Origin: an uncultured Bacteroidales bacterium
GTDB lineage: Bacteria > Bacteroidota > Bacteroidia > Bacteroidales > UBA932
Reading direction: 5' to 3'
Length of the DNA stretch: 64,000 nucleotides
NCBI GenBank assembly: GCA_934725015.1
Contig: CAKVAS010000009.1
Coordinates: 1 to 64,000 of the forward strand
Positions 51,476 to 59,201 of the stretch are shown here, piece after piece. The position numbers and the translations under genes were made by a program. Position 1 is the first letter of the stretch, and each line of letters starts with the position of its first letter. The notes beneath the pieces are model-generated. The model had not been told where the DNA came from. It saw only the letters and a program-made list of their open reading frames with translations, and searched no databases.

Positions 51476-52867
51476 ATGAAAAGATCATTTAGCATTCTTG
51501 CTCTGCTCTTGTTGTCCGCATTTGTTTCCTATTCTCAGAACATGGGGACTTATACGGGAAAAATTACGTTGTTTGAGGATATTCCGCTTATAAAGTTATA
51601 CCCAGCGTTAGAGTATGAACCGGGGAAAGAATTAGTTGATATCTCTTATCAATACTATGTCAATTCAAAAGGGGACAGAGTTCGCCACGGACAATGTAAA
51701 ATATCACTTTTGGGCAGTTCCTTTGATGAAATTGCCATAGAGGGCAAGTATTCGAATGGCAAGAAAACAGGCCAATGGAAATTTATGCGTGTTAAAGACA
51801 TAGATCAGTATTATGCCGTGCTCAATTTCAATAGCAATGGTGAAATTGATGGACCGATAAAACTATATATAACGCTTGACATGTTTTATTCACCGACAAT
51901 TGAAGGCTATTTCAGAAAGGGCATCCCGGCCAGTTTGCAGATTCAATGGGCGGCATCGCACAAGATAGGCATATCGGGCACATTCCGATTTGATGAATAT
52001 GGTTTGCTCGATGGAGATTGTAAAGGCTGCACATGCGACTTGATTTCAAAGCCTTTTAAGCTGAAATATTGCCATGGAACATTAGTGCATTCCGAAGAGT
52101 ATGATGACTCAACTGGAAAAACCAGCGTTATGGACAATCCTATGAAAATAGATTCGTCACCAAAGAAGGAGTTGAAATTGGAGGATGGGTCCGTGTTTTA
52201 TCTGGATGATGAAAATAATATTTATGAGGCTGAGAAAAAGTCTTTCAGTGCTGTTAGGGATAATTTTAACTATTATGTGTTGGATGCTTTGGCGGCAATT
52301 GGTTTTGAATCAAAGGACATTAAAGGACAAGAATATATAGATTATGTCCCGGCGGAAAAACATTATGAGGCGGCAAAAGTAAGGATTGAGCGAAAGAAGA
52401 AAGAAATTGAAGAAGAGAAGTTGGCTGTTGAAAGAGAAGCCTTTGAGCTGTTGCGGGACTCGATCTATGTAGACATTGAAAATGCTAATAATAGGATAGA
52501 TGAACTCTATCAAGTGAAAGACGTCAATAAGGACTATGCTAAACTGTTGAATTATAGTCTAAATTGCTTCTTTGAAGAGAGTGGCGCCAATGCGTCAATA
52601 GGGAAGATGTCTCTATTATATTTAGGCGCCATACAAACGGGGACGCATGATGAAATTGTTGCTTCTCGGGCTGAGCTTAAAGAAATAGAAATAATAAAGG
52701 ACGAGCTTGAAAAAGAACTTGATATGATTGCAGCCGTCAAGTCTGTCATGACTAATTCCAAACTCAGCGGAAAGGATAAGAAAAGGTTGGCTCACTTGGT
52801 TAAAAATGAGGACTCGTCTGGAGTGTGTGAGTTTTGGAGGAATATTGCTGACAGGAATATTGAATAG
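51476..52867 (+). CDS. Hypothetical secreted protein with MORN-like repeats and coiled coil
   Basis: A 463-residue protein with signal peptide MKRSFSILALLLLSAFVSYSQ. The N-terminal half has MORN-like repeats (NSKGDRVRHGQCKISLLG, EGKYSNGKKTGQWKFMRV and FRFDEYGLLDGDCKG), each with a G-x-x-x-G-W or G-x-C type turn. From about residue 300 a long Glu/Lys-rich segment (RIERKKKEIEEEKLAVEREAF) predicts coiled coil. MORN-like repeats of this kind occur in envelope and secretion-linked proteins and in toxin-related YwqK-type proteins; no function can be assigned. AT-rich. Confidence 0.65.
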   Translation: MKRSFSILALLLLSAFVSYSQNMGTYTGKITLFEDIPLIKLYPALEYEPGKELVDISYQYYVNSKGDRVRHGQCKISLLGSSFDEIAIEGKYSNGKKTGQWKFMRVKDIDQYYAVLNFNSNGEIDGPIKLYITLDMFYSPTIEGYFRKGIPASLQIQWAASHKIGISGTFRFDEYGLLDGDCKGCTCDLISKPFKLKYCHGTLVHSEEYDDSTGKTSVMDNPMKIDSSPKKELKLEDGSVFYLDDENNIYEAEKKSFSAVRDNFNYYVLDALAAIGFESKDIKGQEYIDYVPAEKHYEAAKVRIERKKKEIEEEKLAVEREAFELLRDSIYVDIENANNRIDELYQVKDVNKDYAKLLNYSLNCFFEESGANASIGKMSLLYLGAIQTGTHDEIVASRAELKEIEIIKDELEKELDMIAAVKSVMTNSKLSGKDKKRLAHLVKNEDSSGVCEFWRNIADRNIE

Positions 52868-52887
52868 TAATTAAATCACAATAATTT

Positions 52888-53649
52888 ATGAAAACAAAAC
52901 TTTACCGATTTGTTCTTTTGCTTTGTTCCTGTATCGCTCTTGTTGCATGTGAGAGCGAGGATGATCGACGGGCTGTGAAAAATGGTGCTACTAAAGTAAT
53001 CGAGGGATATAAGGTACCATTGAAGGTCGAAGACCGTTTTTGGACGATGTCCGTTTATTTCTCAGAGAAAACTGATGATGAACTTTCTACTTATTGGAAT
53101 GAACACCAGGCAAAGTTAAGAGTCCAAGAGTCAAATGCTTTTAATTATCAGAGCAGGTTCTGGTTCTTGATGTCAAAGGATAGTGCGAAAAAAGACTATG
53201 AGAAAACTAGTGCTGCTTATAGTAAAAGATCTGAGACTGTGCTTTCAAACTTGCGTACTAACATGAAGAAGATAATAGCTAATCCGGATAGCCTTATGAA
53301 AGTCAGTTGGAATATGGAATATATTGACAGCTATTACTTTGAAAAATTGGTCGGAACGCCGAGTCGAATCTCGCAACTGTCCGGGAAAACTCAAGGAAAA
53401 ATGGCGGAAGAGCTTGTCGCTTGTATTCGTGATTGCAATTGGGTGGATGTGAAGGAAATAAAATACGATTGTTTCCATAAGCTGTGGACAATGGATTGTG
53501 GCTCGGACGGTATTTGGTATGCCAAGAAGGTTAAAGGGGAGTTCCTGTATGGGAATAAGCTTGGCGATGACAAAAAGCCGGTTTATGACTCTAAAACATA
53601 TTCTCAGCAATTAACGTTGAACTTCCTGACCGGGAGCGGAATGTTCTAA
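52888..53649 (+). CDS. Hypothetical lipoprotein
   Basis: A 253-residue lipoprotein (MKTKLYRFVLLLCSCIALVAC). The mature part is mixed alpha/beta with YNEHQAKLRV-type helices and a C-terminal beta segment (DGIWYAKKVKGEFLYGNKLG). No domain is recognised. The gene is AT-rich, ends the six-gene cluster and is 55 bases upstream of palindrome IR1. The cluster's common promoter and short gaps suggest a shared envelope function, and the low GC of its last four genes suggests transfer. Confidence 0.65.
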   Translation: MKTKLYRFVLLLCSCIALVACESEDDRRAVKNGATKVIEGYKVPLKVEDRFWTMSVYFSEKTDDELSTYWNEHQAKLRVQESNAFNYQSRFWFLMSKDSAKKDYEKTSAAYSKRSETVLSNLRTNMKKIIANPDSLMKVSWNMEYIDSYYFEKLVGTPSRISQLSGKTQGKMAEELVACIRDCNWVDVKEIKYDCFHKLWTMDCGSDGIWYAKKVKGEFLYGNKLGDDKKPVYDSKTYSQQLTLNFLTGSGMF

Positions 53650-53704
53650 GATTCATAGGACACATAAGATTCTCCTGGTAGCTTCACTCAATCGCCAGAG
53701 AGTC

Positions 53705-53759
53705 CCGAGAAACTCAGCGAAAATGACCAAAATTCGATGAATTTCGCTGAGTTTCTCGG
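53705..53759. repeat. Palindrome IR1: 18-bp perfect arms, 19-base spacer
   Basis: CCGAGAAACTCAGCGAAA (53705-53722) pairs with TTTCGCTGAGTTTCTCGG (53742-53759) around ATGACCAAAATTCGATGAA. It is 55 bp long, as is IR3 at 57007. Homology with the IR3 unit begins exactly at the first base of this palindrome and continues past it through an identical TTCCTACCTTTG to the start of the ATPase gene. Confidence 0.92.
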
Positions 53760-53804
53760 AAAAGTTCCTACCTTTGTCGAAGATAGAAAGTATTGATAAT
53801 CACT

Positions 53805-53912
53805 ATGGCGCAGATAGACCATGTTGTTCTGGTGACCTCATTCGGACTCTCCGTCGGTTCTCATGCTGACATGGTGAATCATTCTGTGACTTTGGAGCAG
53901 TTGTTCAGATGA
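53805..53912 (+). pseudogene. Internal-deletion remnant of the palindrome-associated ATPase gene
   Basis: A 35-codon in-frame remnant starting MAQID and continuing HVVLVTSFGLSVGSHAD to the end TLEQLFR, which matches the last 27 codons of the 57107-58561 gene. The full gene starts MAQ and has GGCGCAGA at 57109-57116 and again at 58300-58307 before TAGACC (QID); the remnant joins these and then jumps to CCATGTCGTT. About 1.35 kb is missing. The leader, TACCTTTG box (53769-53776) and about 33 bases after the stop are conserved, so both ends of the unit survive. It cannot encode the ATPase or the nuclease-like motif. Confidence 0.85.
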
Positions 53913-54001
53913 CATCACGGATAAATTCTTGTTTTGCATTCATATATTCGTTATTCTCAGTGAGTTACCAGCGATTGCTAAAATAAGGGATTTTTTTATG
54001 C

Positions 54002-55468
54002 TTATTGTGCATCGCTCTCGGGAAGAAGAATTTGATTTACCTTATCCTCGAAAAGATATCTTGATACCCAATAGGCATACAGCGCTGATGGAATAAAGAT
54101 GAGCATGTTTCCGTCAATCATTGCACTGCCGCGCTTTGATTTCGTGGTGACTATGATTTTGCGTATTCCGTCATTTGCCTCAAGGAACTTCCTCAGCGAT
54201 TTGAGCTGACTCGGGTCTTCATAGAACTTGTCAGTCCATTTGATTTCGGCGAGAGAAAAAACCTTCTGTGTAGCGGCTTCCACCCAAACAATGTCGACCT
54301 CTCCTTTATCTCTTCCTTTGCTCCAATTGGCATAATAGAAATTAGTCTTGTCTCCAAGTATCCACTGATCATAGATAGCTGTCTCAACCATCTCTCCGCA
54401 GGCGTCGTCACTCTCGGTGATTGGCGTGTAAAGGGCGCAACGCAGTGTAGGATTGGTAAGGTATATCTTCATCGATGTGACACGCTGCATCTTCTTGGCA
54501 TTCTGGTCGATGCGGTTCACAACCCTTATCAGGAACGCGGCTTCCAGGTACTCAAGATACTTCCGGATTGTATCCTTTTTTATTCCAGCCTCGTTTGAGA
54601 GGGTCTCATACGAGAACTCATTGCCGCTGCGGAAAGCAATGTGGAGAAAGAGCTTGTTAAGCTCCTGAATATCGGAAATACCATAGAGGCTTGGAAGGTC
54701 TCGAAGCAAGACTTTTTCAACAATGTCGTTCTTGATGTATTGTCCGGGATTCTCCTTGATTTTCTCCGAAAAAACGACTTCCGGATAACCGCCATAGTTT
54801 ATATACTCAAAGAAATGTTTATTCAGTATATCAATGTCAAGCGTGTCGTATGGACATATTGAATGGTCTTTAACTTCAACGACATTGCCATCCATCTGCT
54901 GGAGCTTCAGAAATTCGAAGAATGTCAATGGCGGGAGCATGAAATCAGTGAACCTGCCGGCGCCGCTCTCGTTGCTCTTCATCTTTAATGCGGCCGCGGC
55001 TGAACCGGATGCCACAAACTTGGTCTTGCGATAAGTATCGACCATCGATTTAAGATGAACCTCCCAATCCTTCAAGTATTGAATCTCATCATAGAAGACG
55101 AAGAACCCGTCCACATCGTCATTGTGGAGAGATGTGCGTGCGTATGAGAACAGTTCATCGAGCGAAACATTACTGTAAATCGGCGTGTCGATTGACATAT
55201 ATATGATTTTCTGCGGATCAACTCCATTATTGATCAACCGCTTGATGGTGTGATAAATCATTACTGTCTTTCCGACACGTCTCGGCCCCATGAGAATGGC
55301 GGCCCGGCGCAGGGAAAGGTCGGCTACTATTGGATAAAAAAGGTCGATGTAAGGCCGACGCGGCATAGCATCATAGTCGTCTGCTATCTTTCCCGTAGTC
55401 CACCATGGATTGTCAAAGACAAGCCTTTTTATAATCTGTTCTTTCTGTTGCTGTTCGTATTTGCTCAT
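54002..55468 (-). CDS. P-loop ATPase with C-terminal nuclease-like domain (DUF4143 type)
   Basis: A 488-residue protein. Walker A is MGPRRVGKTVMIYH and the Walker B-like stretch is FFVFYDEIQYLKDW. The C-terminal part carries E-V-D392-I-V ... A-E408-I-K410, the PD-(D/E)xK-like pattern of DUF4143-type proteins. The sequence is distinct from the 57.1-kb gene but related in layout. The start MSKYEQQQKEQ (55468) is preferred to the ATG at 55474. A TATTTTTG box on the minus strand (55489-55496) could be its -7 element. The gene lies between palindromes IR1 and IR2. Confidence 0.85.
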   Translation of the reverse strand: MSKYEQQQKEQIIKRLVFDNPWWTTGKIADDYDAMPRRPYIDLFYPIVADLSLRRAAILMGPRRVGKTVMIYHTIKRLINNGVDPQKIIYMSIDTPIYSNVSLDELFSYARTSLHNDDVDGFFVFYDEIQYLKDWEVHLKSMVDTYRKTKFVASGSAAAALKMKSNESGAGRFTDFMLPPLTFFEFLKLQQMDGNVVEVKDHSICPYDTLDIDILNKHFFEYINYGGYPEVVFSEKIKENPGQYIKNDIVEKVLLRDLPSLYGISDIQELNKLFLHIAFRSGNEFSYETLSNEAGIKKDTIRKYLEYLEAAFLIRVVNRIDQNAKKMQRVTSMKIYLTNPTLRCALYTPITESDDACGEMVETAIYDQWILGDKTNFYYANWSKGRDKGEVDIVWVEAATQKVFSLAEIKWTDKFYEDPSQLKSLRKFLEANDGIRKIIVTTKSKRGSAMIDGNMLIFIPSALYAYWVSRYLFEDKVNQILLPESDAQ

Positions 55469-55678
55469 ACCCATGCATATTAACGATGCAAAAATAGCAA
55501 ATATCTCTTAAAACAACACAATGACTCATAATAAGGTTGTTAAAATTTCTTATTTGTGTATATTTGCGCCGTGCTGATGCTGTTAGTCATTCGGCTCACT
55601 TATCTAAAGGTTCTTTTGGGTCTATATGTATAAATCCTAATTCCAGATTTTTTATCATTATGCGGAAGTGACTATATC

Positions 55679-55729
55679 GGGAAACTCAGCGAAAATGACC
55701 AAAATTTGATGAATTTCGCTGAGTTTCTC
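55679..55729. repeat. Palindrome IR2: solitary copy between two ATPase genes
   Basis: GGGAAACTCAGCGAAA (55679-55694) pairs with TTTCGCTGAGTTTCTC (55714-55729), 15 pairs plus one G-T, around ATGACCAAAATTTGATGAA, the IR1 spacer with one change. Homology stops at the arms: the flanking TACCTTTG segment of IR1 and IR3 is missing. It lies ten bases after the stop of the 55739 gene, on its downstream side. Confidence 0.9.
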
Positions 55730-55738
55730 ATTTCTTTA

Positions 55739-56887
55739 TCAAGGTAGAGAAATATGGAGAGGCTCCGTTTCTCGCCGCAGCCAGATTGAGAAGAACCGGT
55801 CATATACGATGATTTTACCGTTGAAATCGTGTACGAAGTCTCGTTTTTGCAGTGCCTTGAGCGCAATGCTCACGCTGCTGGCCGCCGGCAGGCTATACTT
55901 GCGGATAAACTCATGCGACAGCACTGACGAGACTCCTTTTTCCTTGGCGATGGCCGTGAGGAGGGCTGCCTGATTGTCAGTGAGAGACTTGCAGTAGTTG
56001 ATGAAAGCATCTTCCTGTTCGTCGATGATGTTCTCAACGGCACTGACTATTGCCTGTTTGTCAATGAACTCCCCATTTTCGTAGAGCCGGTTCAGGATGC
56101 ACTGGACATACCAGGTCTGGCCATCGACCATATCGTAGAGATACCTGAAGTCGCCGTCGCTGATTTCAATTCCCTCCTGTTTCAGCCATTTGTTCGCGAA
56201 GGCCTCATATTCACCGACCTCTATGAGGGGGAGGCTCATTATCTGGGAACTTTGGTAAAACGGACGCTTTGCGGACAGAAACATTTCGGACATGAGGTGC
56301 TGACTGCTGCCGGCGAATATGAAATAGACATTAGGGAGGAACTGAATGTAGGAGCGAAGCAGTGCCTCCGCGCCCTTTTCCGGATATTCAGCAATCTGCT
56401 GAAACTCGTCGATTGCAATATAAATCCGCTTTCCGGACTGTTTCAGGTATTCAAATACATGTTTCAGGGACTCTTCCTGCCTGTCGGGAGCGACTGCTAT
56501 GGAGAAGGTCGGGATTCCGGTCAGTTCATCGAATGAAACGGTGGGTCTGTAGTTGGAAAAGAATGACGTGATTTTTCTTAATGCCGTCTGGGAAAATGTA
56601 TCGACTTGCCCAACTACGGTCTTTGCCAGGAGCTGGATGAACTGACTCATGTTCCTTGTAGCGTTTATGTCCATGTAGAAGCATCTCGTGCCCGGCTCGT
56701 TTGTTCCAATCTGTTCAAAAACATGATGGATGAGCCCTGTCTTTCCGACACGCCGGGGCGATATGAGCACGACATTGCGTTCGTTTGCCAATGCTTTCAT
56801 GAGCGTTTCAGTCTCTTTTTTCCTGTCACAGAAATATTCCGCTCCCTTGTATCCGTAGATTACGAATGGATTCTTCAACTTCTCCAT
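55739..56887 (-). CDS. P-loop ATPase with winged-helix C-terminus, no nuclease motif
   Basis: A 382-residue protein. Walker A is ISPRRVGKTGLIHH and the Walker B-like stretch is IYIAIDEFQQIAEYP. A sensor region (YFIFAGSSQHLMSEMF) and a winged-helix-like region (LLTAIAKEKGVSSVLSHEFI) follow, and the protein ends in IIVYDRFFSIWLRRE. No D...ExK motif is visible, unlike the neighbouring ATPases. The start at 56887 (MEKLKNPFVIYGYKG) is chosen because a promoter and operator-like repeats lie just upstream of it. It is transcribed toward IR2. Confidence 0.85.
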   Translation of the reverse strand: MEKLKNPFVIYGYKGAEYFCDRKKETETLMKALANERNVVLISPRRVGKTGLIHHVFEQIGTNEPGTRCFYMDINATRNMSQFIQLLAKTVVGQVDTFSQTALRKITSFFSNYRPTVSFDELTGIPTFSIAVAPDRQEESLKHVFEYLKQSGKRIYIAIDEFQQIAEYPEKGAEALLRSYIQFLPNVYFIFAGSSQHLMSEMFLSAKRPFYQSSQIMSLPLIEVGEYEAFANKWLKQEGIEISDGDFRYLYDMVDGQTWYVQCILNRLYENGEFIDKQAIVSAVENIIDEQEDAFINYCKSLTDNQAALLTAIAKEKGVSSVLSHEFIRKYSLPAASSVSIALKALQKRDFVHDFNGKIIVYDRFFSIWLRRETEPLHISLP

Positions 56888-56890
56888 AAT

Positions 56891-56962
56891 TTGTGTTACA
56901 TATATTGTGTTACATACTTTATGTAATGGCTGCAAAGTTAGACATAAATGTTGAAAAATCAA
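56891..56962 (-). promoter_or_regulatory. Promoter and operator-like repeats of the 55.7-kb ATPase gene
   Basis: On the minus strand TTG (56960-56962), 19 bases, TAACTTTG (56933-56940). Between the promoter and the start codon, TTGTGTTACATA occurs twice with a 14-base period (56891-56902 and 56905-56916). The second overlaps a perfect palindrome, TTACATA-CTT-TATGTAA (56910-56926). Repeats placed at the transcription start suggest a repressor site, possibly for autoregulation. Confidence 0.6.
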
Positions 56963-57006
56963 TCCGGGAAAATCCGGTTTTGGCATACAATGATTGTCTG
57001 ACCATA

Positions 57007-57061
57007 CCGAGAAACTCAGCGAAATCCATCAAATTTCTGTCATTTTCGCTGAGTTTCTCGG
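57007..57061. repeat. Palindrome IR3: 18-bp perfect arms, spacer inverted relative to IR1 and IR2
   Basis: CCGAGAAACTCAGCGAAA (57007-57024) pairs with TTTCGCTGAGTTTCTCGG (57044-57061). The spacer TCCATCAAATTTCTGTCAT reads, when reverse-complemented, ATGACAGAAATTTGATGGA, which matches the IR2 spacer at 16 of 19 bases. So arms match IR1 but the centre is flipped. It precedes the TACCTTTG box (57071-57078) of the ATPase gene. Confidence 0.9.
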
Positions 57062-57106
57062 AAAAGTTCCTACCTTTGCCGAAGATAGAAAGTATTGATA
57101 ATCATT

Positions 57107-58561
57107 ATGGCGCAGACGGCAATCATTGGGAGGGACGCGGAAATGGCGACATTGGATCGCCTGTATAAATCGCGCAAGTCGGAATTCGTTGCGATATATG
57201 GGAGGCGACGTGTAGGCAAGTCGTATCTTGTAAATGAGTTCTTCAGAAATAAAATCGCATTCACGGCGGTTGGAACATACGTCAAGGATGGAGATAAGGA
57301 CTATGAATCCTATCGTCAGCTTCAGCTGTCTCACTTTTATGATGCCCTGATATTTTCAGGGTTGGATCGGAAGAACTCGGCTCCGGTCTCATGGAGGGAG
57401 GCTTTTCTGCTGCTTCGCATATTGCTCTCGGGCATGAGGAACAGGAGGAAGGTAGTTTTCATTGATGAGTTGCCATGGCTTGCCGGACCGCAGTCTTATG
57501 AAATGATTTCTGAATTGGGCTATTTCTGGAACTCGTGGGCAGATAGCCAGAGAAACATTGTCCTTGTGGTCTGTGGCTCGGCGACAAGCTGGATGCTTGA
57601 CAATGTCATACGTGATTATGGCGGACTGCATGGGCGACTTACCGAAAAAATAAAACTTCGGCCCTTTACATTGGCGGAATGCGAGAAGTTCTACAAAAAA
57701 GGGGGCTTCCACCTCTCCAGATATGAAACGGCATTGAGCTATATGGCTTTCGGCGGCATACCATTCTATATGGGCAAGCTCCGTAATGATCAGAGTCTGA
57801 CGGACAACATTGACCGCCTTTTCTTCGCCGATGAAGGCATTCATCAGGAATTCCGGGATGTATATGCCGGACTTTATTCCAGCAAGGAGAAATATGTTAA
57901 TATAGTCAAGGCTCTGGGTTCCAGGTTTTACGGCATGACACAGGCCGAGATAATCGCCGCGACGGGAATGAACAGCGGCGGCACGTTCTCCACTCTGCTG
58001 GACAATCTTTATGAGTCGGGAGTAATCCGCAAATATCCGAGATATGGCAAAGAACGGGTGGAAACGGTCTATCAGCTGACCGACTTTTTCTCGCTTTTCT
58101 ATCTGCGCTTCGTTTCCGGGGTGCAGGGCAGGACTGGCATGTGGCATACAATCAATCGGACCGGAAAGTTCTATTCTTGGGCAGGCGAGACGTTTGAACT
58201 GTTGTGCATTGCCCATTTGCCGCAGTTGCAGGATGCACTCCACATCTATTCTGTTGACAAGAACTGCTGCTGGCACGGTAAGACTGAAGATGGCAGCGGG
58301 GCGCAGATAGACCTGATACTCGAATGCGATGCCGCGCGCACGGACTATCTGTGCGAAATGAAATTTTCCGAGGGTACCTATTCCGTATCCGACGATTATA
58401 ACAGGAACTTAAGGAACAAACTTCAGGCATACTCCTCAGCAAAACAGCACAACAAAACACATTCAATCCATGTCGTTCTGGTAACCTCATTTGGACTCTC
58501 CATCGGTTCTCATGCTGACGTGGTGAATCATTCTGTGACTTTGGAACAGTTGTTCAGATGA
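57107..58561 (+). CDS. Palindrome-associated P-loop ATPase with nuclease-like C-terminus (full-length unit)
   Basis: A 484-residue paralogue of the 44902-46356 product. Walker A is YGRRRVGKSYLV (about residues 26-37), the Walker B-like stretch KVVFIDELPWLAG, the sensor region CGSATSWMLDNVIRDYGGLHGR. The C-terminal motif is I-D402-L-I-L ... E417-M-K419, with conserved HVVLVTSFGLSIGSHAD at the very end. The start at 57107 (MAQTAIIGRDAEMATLDRLY) matches the paralogue. Palindrome IR3 and a TACCTTTG box precede it. A second copy of this unit with most of the gene deleted lies at 53705-53945, so the unit IR-gene-tail may be mobile. Its biochemical role is unknown. Confidence 0.88.
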   Translation: MAQTAIIGRDAEMATLDRLYKSRKSEFVAIYGRRRVGKSYLVNEFFRNKIAFTAVGTYVKDGDKDYESYRQLQLSHFYDALIFSGLDRKNSAPVSWREAFLLLRILLSGMRNRRKVVFIDELPWLAGPQSYEMISELGYFWNSWADSQRNIVLVVCGSATSWMLDNVIRDYGGLHGRLTEKIKLRPFTLAECEKFYKKGGFHLSRYETALSYMAFGGIPFYMGKLRNDQSLTDNIDRLFFADEGIHQEFRDVYAGLYSSKEKYVNIVKALGSRFYGMTQAEIIAATGMNSGGTFSTLLDNLYESGVIRKYPRYGKERVETVYQLTDFFSLFYLRFVSGVQGRTGMWHTINRTGKFYSWAGETFELLCIAHLPQLQDALHIYSVDKNCCWHGKTEDGSGAQIDLILECDAARTDYLCEMKFSEGTYSVSDDYNRNLRNKLQAYSSAKQHNKTHSIHVVLVTSFGLSIGSHADVVNHSVTLEQLFR

Positions 58562-58605
58562 CTTAACGGATAAATTCTTATTTTACACTCATATGTCAAA
58601 ACTGT

Positions 58606-58615
58606 CCCCCCCCCC
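58606..58615. repeat. C10 homopolymer upstream of the small-gene cluster
   Basis: Ten C residues, the longest homopolymer seen in the window. They end 25 bases upstream of a promoter for the next gene (TTG 58641-58643, 20 bases, TTTCTTTG 58664-58671). The spacing to the -33 element resembles that of the G8 tract at the fimbrial promoter. Confidence 0.75.
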
Positions 58616-58709
58616 TCGCTCAAATGAACCGAAAATGAACTTGATTAAAATCTGCTGATTGCGTTTCTTTGCAAAATATATGGGTGTAACTTTAATATTC
58701 TGAGTGATT

Positions 58710-58874
58710 ATGGGTGAACTGCAAAAAAGCAATGGCGGTCTTTTGGAACAAGGCATTGATATGATGAAGGATCCAAAGACGACTAAAGCCGGGAAAATAG
58801 GTGCCGTTGCGATAATTACAATTGGTGCGATTGCTGCTGTGGGAAAGACGGCGATAGAGGCAATGAGCAAATAG
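58710..58874 (+). CDS. 54-residue protein with C-terminal hydrophobic helix
   Basis: A short frame starting MGELQKSNGGLLEQGIDMM and ending IEAMSK. The second half (KAGKIGAVAIITIGAIAAVGKTAIEA) is a single hydrophobic, Gly/Ala/Ile-rich helix, possibly a membrane anchor or a small toxin-like peptide. A promoter (58641-58671) lies 39 bases before the start. It is too short for confident function, and no family is recognised. Confidence 0.55.
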   Translation: MGELQKSNGGLLEQGIDMMKDPKTTKAGKIGAVAIITIGAIAAVGKTAIEAMSK

Positions 58875-58909
58875 CATAGAAGTATTCATTCAAAAGTATA
58901 TAACTAAGG

Positions 58910-59095
58910 ATGAGAATTATTGCATCTGCTCCGCATTTTGAGAAAATTGGTGTCATGCCATTTATAATCAGTTCCCGGGTGAATTGCGGTAACTATGATG
59001 GTGATGATGACGAGAATTGCGAAGACTACGATCCGGATGAGGACTTGAAGATGATGTATGACGATGAAGACTATGATGAGATGCACGAGTCATAG
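58910..59095 (+). CDS. Small acidic protein
   Basis: A 61-residue protein: the first half is ordinary (MRIIASAPHFEKIGVMPFII) and the second is extremely acidic (YDGDDDENCEDYDPDEDLKM, 20 residues shown, then MYDDEDYDEMHES). It starts 36 bases after the previous stop and may share its promoter. The acidic tail could bind metal or a basic partner. The coding potential is plausible but not proven. Confidence 0.5.
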   Translation: MRIIASAPHFEKIGVMPFIISSRVNCGNYDGDDDENCEDYDPDEDLKMMYDDEDYDEMHES

Positions 59096-59201
59096 CGTTT
59101 ATATCGGAAACTTGACAATGGTATGCGGATTATGTTTATTTGTGAACAAGTTGTTTTGACGAAGCGCTAATCTTGCGAGCGAAATTTTCGCAGGTGCGGA
59201 G

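Noticed and set aside
53705..53759. Palindrome IR1 as a simple rho-independent terminator of the 52.9-kb gene
   Set aside because: No T run follows, the same palindrome lies upstream of ATPase genes elsewhere, and homology between units starts exactly at its first base.
55540..55680. TATATTTG box at about 55558-55565 on the plus strand as promoter of a gene
   Set aside because: No plausible plus-strand frame follows before palindrome IR2; nothing else was found in the 55475-55678 gap apart from the minus-strand -7-like box.
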